From: Tritrichomonas foetus
Lineage: Eukaryota > Parabasalia > Tritrichomonadida > Tritrichomonadidae
DNA: 62,433 nucleotides
Direction of reading: 5' to 3'
NCBI GenBank assembly: GCA_001839685.1
Contig: MLAK01000564.1
Coordinates: 42,989 to 105,421, forward strand
The position numbers were made by a program, and so were the translations under genes. Shown here one piece after another: positions 8,333-17,535 of the stretch. Positions within the stretch are counted from its first letter, which is position 1, and the number at the start of each line of letters is the position of its first letter. The notes under the pieces are model-generated. The model was not told the origin of the DNA, did not search any database, and saw only the letters and a program-made list of their open reading frames with translations.

Positions 8333-9559
8333 TTAATAAAACTCCTGGAAAAAGATTTCCCATTCTTGCGTCCAATTTTGGTGATTTGAATTATATGAAT
8401 CTTTCATTTTTTCCAGATCAACATTTTTAGCAATTAAAATAGAATTCAAGTATTTGGCTAACTGAATATCATTCTCAAAAATAAATCCATTCACTCCTTC
8501 TTTAACTGCTTCACTGACGCATCCATGCTTCAGTGCTAATATTGGAAGTTTGCAGGCCAGAAGGTCAGATAGTTCATGCGAATATTCCAATCCATAATGT
8601 GAAGTATTAAAAATGATTCCAAAGTCACAATTTCGCAAAATAAACGCATATGCGTCAGAATTCAACAAAAATATTTGAAAAATTATATGAGAAAAGTGAA
8701 ATTTTGAGATTTCCTTTGTTATTTCTTTTTCTATTTTGGGACTAACAAAAATTATAAAACATGCTTTTGCATTTTGTTTATCTAATGCTTTTCCTATCGT
8801 TAATAAGCTTTTTAAATTTGAGATTGAAAAAATTGGAAATGGAATTCCAATCAAAAAGTATGAATCATCAAAGATTCGCCCATTTTCATTAATTATTTGA
8901 ATGTCCATTTTTTGATTGATACCAATTAAATTATACACTTCAAATTTCTCGTTATCACTTTTATTAATTGATGAATCATCTTTTTTAGCGTTTTTTATGG
9001 ATTTCGTATTTTGAAAAACTGGGTTTTTGGGGTCATGAATAACGAATGCATTTATTTTTCGTATTTTAAGAATGAATTGGATTGCTTTGGTTGAGCAGAT
9101 ATGATAATCGGCTAATTTCAACAGAATTTCTTCAAAGCGTCTCATAAATATTAATTTATAATCATATTTATTCCATTTCAGGGAAGAGTAATCAAAAATC
9201 AATTTCGAATGGCACCATTTTGCGAGAAAATATGATAAAATGTGTGATTCTTCATTAGAAGTAATTATGAAATCAAAATTTTGTAAACTCATCATAATGA
9301 TAAAAAGCTGTAGCAAATAATATAATATTTTGATGGGAGTCAAAAAAAATAGCATGAATTGTGGTAATTCTACAAATTGATATAAATAGTAATGTTTTAC
9401 ATTTATCATTTTCTCGATTTCTTTGGGCATTGATGAAATATCGGGTGCGAGGATGATGACTTGTGAATTTTCCAATGATGCGAATGATTTGGCGTGATGT
9501 AAAAGTCTGATGTTTGCGCTTATATCATGAAAACTAAATAAAAGAAGTGACTTTTTCAT
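8333..9559 (-). CDS. ALG1: Chitobiosyldiphosphodolichol beta-mannosyltransferase (ALG1)
   Basis: A 408-residue GT-B-fold glycosyltransferase. ALG1 adds the first mannose from GDP-mannose to GlcNAc2-PP-dolichol on the cytosolic face of the ER during N-glycan assembly. The segment order follows ALG1: an N-terminal Rossmann half with RLLHHAKSFA, a hydrophobic membrane-associated stretch (about residues 68-95), KLIFDYSSLKWN in the place of the family's WHNYGYS-like block, and RRFEEILLKLADYHICSTKA. The C-terminal half has GLEYSHELSDLLACKLPILA and the donor-binding EAVKEGVNGFIFEN. The linker at about residues 180-215 is Lys/Asn-rich and divergent. The gene is divergent from CBP80, with 190 bp between the ATGs. 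Confidence 0.85.
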   Translation of the reverse strand: MKKSLLLFSFHDISANIRLLHHAKSFASLENSQVIILAPDISSMPKEIEKMINVKHYYLYQFVELPQFMLFFLTPIKILYYLLQLFIIMMSLQNFDFIITSNEESHILSYFLAKWCHSKLIFDYSSLKWNKYDYKLIFMRRFEEILLKLADYHICSTKAIQFILKIRKINAFVIHDPKNPVFQNTKSIKNAKKDDSSINKSDNEKFEVYNLIGINQKMDIQIINENGRIFDDSYFLIGIPFPIFSISNLKSLLTIGKALDKQNAKACFIIFVSPKIEKEITKEISKFHFSHIIFQIFLLNSDAYAFILRNCDFGIIFNTSHYGLEYSHELSDLLACKLPILALKHGCVSEAVKEGVNGFIFENDIQLAKYLNSILIAKNVDLEKMKDSYNSNHQNWTQEWEIFFQEFY

Positions 9560-9749
9560 ATCAATTTCATTCTAAAACGTTTTTTCACTTCGATTAGATT
9601 TACTTGACTTCTTATCATGACTTTTTCCGCTTTTATATGGTTGGATACATAGAATTAGTGAACATATAAATAAAGAAAAAGTCGTGTATCAGAATTCGAA
9701 ATGTTGGAGAGACCGTTTACTTAATCTCAGCCACGAATTAAAATTTAAC
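9560..9749. promoter_or_regulatory. Shared divergent promoter region ALG1 / CBP80
   Basis: This 190-bp spacer separates two divergent starts. It holds GACTTTTT (9619-9626) and its inverted copy AAAAAGTC (9676-9683), plus AGACCGTTTACT (9710-9721). The same 12-mer recurs in the separase/coiled-coil promoter at 22462-22473. Function is inferred from recurrence only. Confidence 0.45.
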
Positions 9750-12110
9750 ATGACTGACGAACAGCCCCAAACAACAGAAGTACCAACAGACGAACAAAAA
9801 TCCACCGAATCGAAAGAATCACCTGATTCACCAGTCCCTGTTTCTCAAAATAATGTAGATAATACAGAAACTGCGCCAAAGCCAGCAAGTGAAGAAAAGG
9901 ACCAATTTGGTCGTACAATCAACCATTCTTCAATTCCAGAACCTGAGGATGATGGCCCGCAAGTCGACTTTCCAGCTAAGCGACCATTAATCGATGCTGA
10001 AATCGAGCTTAATTACGTCAAAACATTATCACCAGATAACGTCAAAATCGCCAATCAAATTGCCAAAGTTATTGTTATGATCGGAAACCCATCATCTCGC
10101 CTAAATGATGCGGAAATTAATGAAATGGCGACAAAGCTTTTCACTGGCTTCTCAAAATACACTGATATTTTATTACAAATGTTTTTCGCATCAATGGTTA
10201 GAATGTCTCCACAAATTGAGTCATTGGCCGCATTAATTGGCACTTATTGTGAACGTTTTTATAAAACTTACATCAATAAATTAATTCAAAACGTCATTCC
10301 AGATGCATTAAAAGATGCTTTTGAAAAAGATCATTTTCGTGTTGTCAAATTATTATTGCGTTTCCTTGGAGCTTTTGTGAGCTACAAACTAGTCAAAGCA
10401 TCATCTTTTATTGCACTCCTACAGAATCTCGCTGACATGATTGATAGCGCGACACCCTGTCGTGGTGAAAATTTGTCACGCGCGATTATCGTCGCTTGTA
10501 AGACTGCTCCAGCGGTTATATCTGATGACGACCTTCATCCAATTATTCAAAAAGTTAAAGCTTTCATTTCGACCAGACCCAAAAATTTCATCCAAAGGTT
10601 TTCACCAATCAAAAATAACGATGTTTCATTTTTAGACATTCTTGTAGATTCTGAACGTTTAAGTCATTTCACTGAAGCATATATGTCACTTTTTGCCAAA
10701 ACAGATGATTCACGTGCTGAAAGTATTCCAAATATTGAATTTGTGTTTGGTCCAGTTGATCAAGCACCATTTCCATTTGTTGTTCTTCAAAGTGATGAAG
10801 TCACAGCTGGATTTGATCCAATAATTGCTGATATTGCAGATGACATTCTTGTTTTCTTCGGTGATGATGCCAACCTCACTGCTGATCAAATGTTAGCACT
10901 TCCAATGCTCTTAAATCATCCATCTTTGAAGCTTGCTCAGTCAAATGAAAATATTGATAGTCATTTCATCATTCCATTATTCAATACAGTGATTTTAAGT
11001 GACCTTCTTCGTATTCCAAATAGCTACTATCCACCATCCTTCCATGTATGCGTGTTTACCAACCTTATCGACATGAAGAAGGAGTCTCAAATTATTCAAT
11101 CCAATTTATCCCCTGTTATTTTGAATATTGTTAATGATATTTCATCACTTGATCCAGGATGCTACTTTAGATTAGTTCGTTTCTTCTCTCATTACATTTC
11201 ACTTTACAAATTCTCATGGTGCTGGGACAAATGGGCAGGCTTTCCACAACTTGCAGAAAACGACATGCGTGCAATGTTCCTTAGAAACGTTATATCGCAT
11301 TGCTATTACTTTGGTAATGTTGAATCTATTTCACGCCGTGTCAAAGAAACATTTTCTTCAATTATGCCACCAAAACCAGAAATTGTTTTTGAATACCAAG
11401 AAGATGAAAGGTCTACCAGCCTCAGAGAGAAGCTCGTTGGTGAGCAGAGCGACATAGAAAAGTTTAGAGAAGAATTTAACGAACTTGTCTCGATTCAGGG
11501 TGAGTTTGCAGCATTAAACGTTTTCTTTGCAAACATTTTCTATCTTGGAAATGGTGACACTACAGATACAATTAAAAGAATCGATGAATTCCGTGAATAT
11601 ATCATTGAATTTACGAAAGATGAAGATTGGAAGAAATCTACAATTGTTGCATCTGCTATAAAATTCTTTAAATTTATGCCTCCTGTTCTCGAAGAAGTTT
11701 TGATTTATTTCATCGCGAATAGATTCTTCGGTGTTGATGCTTTTATCAACTTCTTCTTCACAGACACTTCAACAGACACGATTAAATCACCAGAGTCTTG
11801 GGAACTCTTTAATGGTGTAATGGGATCGATTATTGCAATGCATATTGCCAAAGGACAGAATAATAAAGCACAGGAAGCTGTAAAAAGCGTGTTTACTAGT
11901 GCAAGCGAGTTCTTTAACGAGTTCGACAGAAATGACTATGATGTTGTTGCTGAAAAATTCATTATAGGAAACTTGAAAGAATTTGGAAGACAACACTACG
12001 ATATATTCGCATCAATTGATAGTGAAATGAACGCACTCATTGCAGCAGAAGGAATTTCGGAGTCTTTCAGAGAAATTATTTCGACAATTAGCTCGTTTGG
12101 ATCCCAATAA
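9750..12110 (+). CDS. NCBP1: Nuclear cap-binding protein subunit 1 (CBP80)
   Basis: A 786-residue all-helical protein starting at ATG 9750 (MTDEQPQTTEV). The frame opens earlier only through a GTG. Residues 1-75 form a low-complexity Glu/Thr/Pro tail with FGRTINHSSIPEPEDDGP. Residues about 90-290 match the first MIF4G-like domain of CBP80 (ALIGTYCERFYKTYINKLIQ, then HFRVVKLLLRFLGAFVSYKL). Residues about 450-560 match the second (FRLVRFFSHYISLYKFSWCW). CBP80 pairs with CBP20 to bind the m7G cap of nuclear transcripts and links capping to splicing, export and turnover. The gene is intronless, and the TAA runs into AAAAATA, as in trichomonad genes where the stop overlaps the polyadenylation signal. 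Confidence 0.88.
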   Translation: MTDEQPQTTEVPTDEQKSTESKESPDSPVPVSQNNVDNTETAPKPASEEKDQFGRTINHSSIPEPEDDGPQVDFPAKRPLIDAEIELNYVKTLSPDNVKIANQIAKVIVMIGNPSSRLNDAEINEMATKLFTGFSKYTDILLQMFFASMVRMSPQIESLAALIGTYCERFYKTYINKLIQNVIPDALKDAFEKDHFRVVKLLLRFLGAFVSYKLVKASSFIALLQNLADMIDSATPCRGENLSRAIIVACKTAPAVISDDDLHPIIQKVKAFISTRPKNFIQRFSPIKNNDVSFLDILVDSERLSHFTEAYMSLFAKTDDSRAESIPNIEFVFGPVDQAPFPFVVLQSDEVTAGFDPIIADIADDILVFFGDDANLTADQMLALPMLLNHPSLKLAQSNENIDSHFIIPLFNTVILSDLLRIPNSYYPPSFHVCVFTNLIDMKKESQIIQSNLSPVILNIVNDISSLDPGCYFRLVRFFSHYISLYKFSWCWDKWAGFPQLAENDMRAMFLRNVISHCYYFGNVESISRRVKETFSSIMPPKPEIVFEYQEDERSTSLREKLVGEQSDIEKFREEFNELVSIQGEFAALNVFFANIFYLGNGDTTDTIKRIDEFREYIIEFTKDEDWKKSTIVASAIKFFKFMPPVLEEVLIYFIANRFFGVDAFINFFFTDTSTDTIKSPESWELFNGVMGSIIAMHIAKGQNNKAQEAVKSVFTSASEFFNEFDRNDYDVVAEKFIIGNLKEFGRQHYDIFASIDSEMNALIAAEGISESFREIISTISSFGSQ

Positions 12111-12525
12111 AAATATAGCATTACATTTTACTAAATAAAAGAGTTATTCAATATACATATTAAACAGTTACATCAAAAACTTATTTTTAGTATTATTTTT
12201 AAACAATTTTTTACTCAAGCTCATACTTAGCACACATTTTAACAACTGAACAATTTAACTGAGGAGATCATTGCTGAAATGGTTTTTCCAGAAATGTCAA
12301 TTTATTTATAGTCAACAGTCTTGGATAATGGATTACAATAATAAATAAGATAAATGTTTCTGTTCAGAATCACGACTCACCACTTTTTTTCTTGTTTAAA
12401 TTTATATATAATTGTATAAGATTCACTAAAACAGTCAAAAACATGAAATCCAACCAAAAATTTTACTAAATAGATTTGTAACTTTAACAGCATAATGTCT
12501 CCTTTAATCATTTAGGAGAATCAAA

Positions 12526-12824
12526 ATGTATGCATTCGACCTTCATGAACTTTGTAAATCGTCATTCGGTACGGTGTTTGTTGTACAAAATAGTTATCTA
12601 AAAGTGAGTATCCATTTCGAGAATTTTTTTATAAAAAATATTTAAATTTCGACGTTTTATGTTAGTTAATGATTTAATGTTTGCTAGAATTTCAATTCAC
12701 ACCCATAAAATATTTGATGTTAAGCTTATCTTGTAGGTGTTTGGACTTGTATCAAATTGCTCGAGCTGTTTATACTATAAACATCAACTCCGGCAAAAAA
12801 TATGCAATGATACAAAATATATAG
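12526..12824 (+). pseudogene. Decayed protein-kinase N-lobe fragments
   Basis: An ATG at 12526 opens FDLHELCKSSFGTVFVVQN, which resembles a glycine-rich loop (xGxGSFGTVFxVxN) in which two glycines are replaced. About 170 bp later, the same strand reads INSGKKYAMIQNI and then a stop. That resembles the following strand TGKKYAxKxI, with Ile in place of the ATP-anchoring Lys. The two pieces would be adjacent in an intact kinase. They are separated by AT-rich sequence with stops, so this is read as a relic; a retained intron is less likely. Confidence 0.3.
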
Positions 12825-14583
12825 AAAATAATTTTGAAATAAATTTCATTCTTGTGATAAATTTAAAATAAATTGGTTGAATTTCATGAATTCTTTAATG
12901 TAGCTTCAGTTGATGATGGAAAAATGAATTCATGACCAAGACAAGAATATACAGTTGTAAATCATTCATCAATGGAAGATTAAATCTAGAATTGTGTCTA
13001 ATATCACCATTGTGAGTTTCAATTTGACTACTCAAAATCATCTTCTTCATAATCAAATGCAAAACGTGAATTAGAATTAAAAACAAAAACATACTACATT
13101 TGAATCCGAAGTATTTGTAAATAATCTGGGAAAAATTGAATATCAAAAAAATGATTTCTTTTTTGGAGAGGACTTGCTGTTACAATATTCTGTTCATCAA
13201 TTGACAATTACTTCGTCTTCATCTTGCTCCGTTGGCTGGATTTTAATGCTAATGTTCGGAAAATAACTATTGACATGAAGTTAACAATATGTTGGTTACC
13301 TATATAATACGATATTCTTTTAGCAAAACTTGCATTCAAAAATATAGATTCTCATATTCAAAATTAGGAATCATCTATTGAAAAACTAGCAAAAAGAGCA
13401 AAATCTGAGAACATCGCTGTGACATTGAAAACAGCCCCAACGTATGCCATTTTGCATGACCACATATCTTAAAAACGAAGAGATAAAATAAGTCTTTAAC
13501 AAGCTTCAGATACCTTTCATTAGAGATATTCGATTCACTATAAGTTTTCAATGACTTTTTGCAAAACGGTTTTTATGAATTTAATTGTGAATCATTGATC
13601 ATGTTTTTGAAAACAAAAAAAATATTCTGATCAATCAGAAACCTTAATGTTTTTATTATTAGATCTAGAATTAAAATTTAGAGAGCTTGTTGGATTTATT
13701 GATTTTCCTCAGATAAATCATTGATTGGATCAAAAGTTCATGCTTTCAAAAATCTGAGATCTTACAGAAAAAATAATAAATAAAGTTGTGAAATATTTTT
13801 TGTTTCATTTAATTTTTTCTATCTTTGCGTTTTCGAACTTTTTAACATAAAATACTTTTCTTATTGTTATTCCAATTTTTTCCCCTTTGTCTCTGATATT
13901 CTTTAAATTATTATTTTTCTCTAGTAATGACAAGTAATAAACTAATATCATTTGAGAAAATAATAATTTCATAAATATCAGAAAAATTGAATCAAAAGTA
14001 CTTTGCTGGTTATACGTTTCTTAGGGAGCGCGTTTCTGAAGATAATTGAGGGGCTCAGAAAATCAAAGATTTTGAGAAGTTTTGAAAAAATAAATTATTG
14101 AAGTAATTACAAAAAAATATCGTTCACTTTTTGAATATAAAATACTTAAAAAATAATGAGGGATTATGTGCAACACATATAGAATTTTAACCAAGTTATT
14201 TAGAAACAAGAGAAGATTTAGAGAAAAATTATGTTGAGTTTTTTTGCAATCATTTCTTTTATAAAAAGATATTATCATAAACTTTTTGAATGATAGTGCT
14301 CAAATTGAGCAGCTCAATCAATATCAAGAATATGATTCAAAAAATCTATTTATCATTAAGCTATTTTTCCAGGAAAAAGAAATAATCGATATTTTGATTG
14401 TCATTATGAAAACTAAACTTTTGAGAAGTCATTGAATAATATGAGGCGACACTTGAAAAACTTATTTCTTATGATATTCATCAAATTTCATGAGAAAATG
14501 CAAGATGCAAGAAATTCCCATGATCTTATATTCATATGTAATTCACATTGATCTAATATCAACTTAAAAAATAATGAATTCAC

Positions 14584-14621
14584 ATAGATAATTCGAATTA
14601 TAATTAAATCGAATTATCTAT
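14584..14621. repeat. Perfect 13-bp inverted repeat (hairpin), 12-nt loop
   Basis: Left arm ATAGATAATTCGA (14584-14596) is exactly complementary to TCGAATTATCTAT (14609-14621). It lies in the gene desert about 350 bp before the E2F-like gene. No T-run follows, so no terminator role is claimed. Confidence 0.9.
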
Positions 14622-14974
14622 ATTCTCACTGAAAAAGTTCCTTTATTAGTGTGATTTCTGTATTTATCACAAAATTAAATATATTCAATATATTCCGAAA
14701 ATAAAAATCAACGTTCCTATCAAAAAATTGAAATCCCAAAATCTTTCAAATACACACAATAGTTCTCAATTGTTTATAAATCACAAAAAAATCAAAAATG
14801 AATGAACTATAATAGTAAAACTAGATTTAAGAAACATTTCTTGATTTAGTTAAAAAAAAATACTTTTCAATTTGTTCAATCTATTTAATTAATTCAAAAA
14901 TTGAATGCGTTCTTCACAACTTCAGAAAAAATAAATTCTCATAAAAGTATTTTTTTTTTCTTTTGCATCGAGTG

Positions 14975-15718
14975 ATGTTTCTCAATAGCCAAGAAGCAAA
15001 CATGTTTGAACCACAATGCGACAAAATAGCTCCCCCTAAGCCGGCTTCGAACAACAGTCAGTCTATTACAATCATTTTCAAGTCCATTATCCAAAAATAC
15101 GAAAAGACACGCTCACATAACATTAACATTATGAATGTAGCTCGAAAGTATAACCTCCAGCACAGGCGAGTTTATGATCTCTTCAATCTCCTGACCTCCC
15201 TGCATGTTTGCAAAAATGTCGAAAGAGGGAAAATCTCGTGGGTTTCAATGAATGAAGCGATGAAGACAATATCATACGAATACACCAAGATCGAGTGCGA
15301 TAGTTTGACTAAGCCAATGACCTCACTCTTTGACCTGAGTAGCTCTCCATCCCTCGGCCAGATTGCCCTCAAGTTTCTATCTCTTTATATTTACCTTGAC
15401 GTTCAAACATTACCTCTCAAGAGCGTCTTGGCCCTCTTCCACAACGCGAGATGTGACATCAAAAGCCTCGAAAGAAGAGTGTATTTGGTCCTCGGAATGC
15501 CCGAAATCATGGAAATTTTGACTCACACTAAAAGAACAGGAGACTACACCATTACATTTGACTTCCAGCCCATTCGTGAGCGTGCAATGAAGAAAAAATT
15601 TGTCATTGCATCTCAAAGCATGCCAGCTAGTGTCGAAGGACTGCTCAGCAAATTCGACATGTGCTATATGAACAGTGTCTCGCACGATAGAAGAGAAAAA
15701 TTCTACAACATATGTTAA
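14975..15718 (+). CDS. E2F/DP-family winged-helix transcription factor
   Basis: A 247-residue protein from ATG 14975; a second in-frame ATG lies at 15002, and the frame upstream opens with TTG. Residues about 30-90 form a winged-helix E2F/DP domain: NIMNVARKYNLQHRRVYDLF then NLLTSLHVCKNVERGKISWV. The RRxYD helix-3 motif contacts the TTSSCGC half-site in known E2F proteins, and the ISW wing matches the family's IxW. After it comes LTSLFDLSSSPSLGQIALKF, which resembles the start of a second DNA-binding domain or of a coiled dimerisation region. E2F/DP proteins drive S-phase transcription in the nucleus. Codons here are markedly C-ending (CTC, GTC, GCC, ATC), unlike the neighbouring genes. The gene is isolated between two deserts. 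Confidence 0.8.
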   Translation: MFLNSQEANMFEPQCDKIAPPKPASNNSQSITIIFKSIIQKYEKTRSHNINIMNVARKYNLQHRRVYDLFNLLTSLHVCKNVERGKISWVSMNEAMKTISYEYTKIECDSLTKPMTSLFDLSSSPSLGQIALKFLSLYIYLDVQTLPLKSVLALFHNARCDIKSLERRVYLVLGMPEIMEILTHTKRTGDYTITFDFQPIRERAMKKKFVIASQSMPASVEGLLSKFDMCYMNSVSHDRREKFYNIC

Positions 15719-15915
15719 TATTTAGAAGTTTATTTTTAAATAAAGATATTCTCATGTAACAATTAATATCACTATTATTGTCATTTCATTGTGATTTGAG
15801 CTCATTTTCATGCCCGTAAAATTGAATTTTCTATCAAATTCATTTGATGTTGAATGGAACTAAATCATTTGTCTAATTACTAAGTATTTGATCAGAGACT
15901 GAATCACTATATTAT

Positions 15916-16068
15916 GTGACCATTTTAGGGAAAGAGACAAGTGTGGTCATCACTACATCGTTGAAGTATTCAAACGATAAATTCAATGAAGAACATTTTT
16001 CAAACAAAGTTTTGAATGATCGATCTTTTTGTGAAACATTGAAAAGAGAAAAATTTTATTTTACATAA
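15916..16068 (+). pseudogene. Decayed Rab-GTPase N-terminal fragment
   Basis: A frame without an ATG reads VTILGKETSVVITTSLKYSN followed by DKFNEEHFSNK and a stop at 16066-16068. Compared with Rab proteins (IxxLGxxxVGKTSLxxRYxxDKFNEExxST), the spacing and the DKFNEE block are preserved. The GKT of the P-loop is corrupted and everything after switch I is missing. I read it as a relic of a small GTPase gene; the match is short. Confidence 0.35.
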
Positions 16069-16389
16069 TTTCGTCTTGGCAAGTACACTATTCTCCCATA
16101 GAAAATGATTTGTACCCTAATTTAGCGATGTGAGTGGTTTTTTTTTTCCTCTAATTATTGAATCATATTGTAAATTTGAAAAGTGATTTAATTCGTATTC
16201 AATATTTGAGAAATCAAATTCCTTATTTGGGAAAAAGCACATTCAATATTTCCGAACAATTTTATTTATGTAAAATTTTGAAAAGATATTCAACGTTGAA
16301 TATTTTTCTCAATTTGATTTTTTAGAAAATTATGAGTGACTGTTGCTTTCAAAAATTGCTTGGTCATAAAAAATTATGAAAAACTTTTG

Positions 16390-16429
16390 AATACAATTTT
16401 ATATCATTCATGAATTGATAAATTGTATT
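16390..16429. repeat. 40-bp near-perfect palindrome
   Basis: Outer arms AATACAATTT (16390-16399) and AAATTGTATT (16420-16429) are exact complements. The interior is also self-complementary apart from one extra T, so nearly the whole 40 bp can fold into one hairpin. Confidence 0.85.
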
Positions 16430-17173
16430 GAAAATTCTCTCTACTTTGATTTTGACGCTGGAAAAAGCTACCATTATTATCAAAATTCTCAATCTCCTTT
16501 TTATATTCACAAATATTCAACTTTTATTTCATTTCGGTCTAGAAAAAATATTTGCATTATTGGTTGACTTTAAATGCTAAAGTTGTAATTTCTTTAATTT
16601 TGATTTCACTAATTAAATATTTTCTGACATTCATAAGTGAAAAATCATTTCTTTTGTATTTATATGATTCAGGAATCTTGAATGGTTGAAAAATTAATAT
16701 TCTTCAGACTTGGTGTTTCAATAGTTTGAATACATATATGTTATTCTATTGTTAGTTCTTTTATGTACATATTTCGAATCCTAAAAGCTTTTTTCTTTGA
16801 AATGATGACTTTAGATGAAATAATTTTATCTAATGATGGTATTATATTTTAATATCTTACTACTCTAAAAGCAAACGATACGATATTATTCATATATGGG
16901 TAAAAATCATCAATAAATTCTGGATGTTAGAATTACTAAAATGAAAATGGATACATTCAAAAAGTTTTTTACAGAAATTAATAATATCTCCTTATTTAAT
17001 CTTTAAATTAATTTCTACTTCTTTCTAATATTATTAAATAAGCATTATGATTTTAATTTACCAATTTAATGTTTTTTAAAGAGAATTAGTATCATACCTT
17101 TTTTAGAGCAAAGAAACAAATGCTGTCATATTGGTTCGAATAATAGTATATATAGCTCAGGTATAACTTGACT

Positions 17174-17182
17174 TCATTAATT
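17174..17182 (+). promoter_or_regulatory. Initiator-like element of the 68-aa ORF
   Basis: TCATTAATT with its A at 17176, 11 nt before the ATG at 17187. The same nonamer lies before METTL5 (43399-43407), which supports a shared promoter function. Confidence 0.45.
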
Positions 17183-17186
17183 AGCA

Positions 17187-17393
17187 ATGACAGAAAATAT
17201 TTCGGGATTTCCTTCGGCCAAAAAAGTCAATACTTTGGCCATCTATAATTTTGTTTTATTTATTGATCCACATTTGAAGCATTTTATGATTAAAAATCCT
17301 TCTATCTACCTATTTCTTATCACTTTTCTTCTAATATTCACCTTGAGTGGCTTATCATACCATTTATGTTACGATCATGGCCGAAATCCTTAA
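17187..17393 (+). CDS. Small predicted membrane protein (68 aa)
   Basis: ATG-started frame with a proper initiator-like element 11 nt upstream. The product has a short polar N-terminus, an amphipathic middle (NFVLFIDPHLKHFMIKNPSI) and one strongly hydrophobic segment (about residues 42-60), followed by a short polar tail. I do not recognise a family. It may be a single-span membrane protein. It lies 142 bp upstream of the kinase-like gene on the same strand. It could also be a chance frame, but composition and initiator argue for a real gene. Confidence 0.4.
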   Translation: MTENISGFPSAKKVNTLAIYNFVLFIDPHLKHFMIKNPSIYLFLITFLLIFTLSGLSYHLCYDHGRNP

Positions 17394-17535
17394 CATAAGT
17401 ATCACTCATACAACATTCCATTCTAAAATATTTATAAGTTCAAAATGTTTCTTGAAAGCCTGATATTTTTTCCTGAGCGATTTTTTTTTCCACCTGTCAA
17501 AATAAAAAGTGACATATTTTGACTTGGATATTTTG

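Larger units (their letters stand above)
12111..14974. other. 2.9-kb gene desert with scattered gene relics
   Basis: No intact gene is seen. Short blocks with coding-like composition stand out from the AT-rich background. They are a kinase-like pair (12526-12824), + strand 13369-13472 (34 codons including KLAKRAKSENIAVTL and KTAPTYAILHDHIS), and minus strand pieces at about 13200-13262 (IKIQPTEQDEDEVIVN, then stop) and 12893-12960 (VYSCLGHEFIFPSSTEA). These look like remains of several broken genes. The rest holds only AT-rich sequence. Confidence 0.4.
15719..17186. other. 1.5-kb AT-rich intergenic region with one relic and one hairpin
   Basis: No intact gene. It contains a Rab-like relic (15916-16068) and a hairpin (16390-16429), listed separately. 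Confidence 0.5.
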
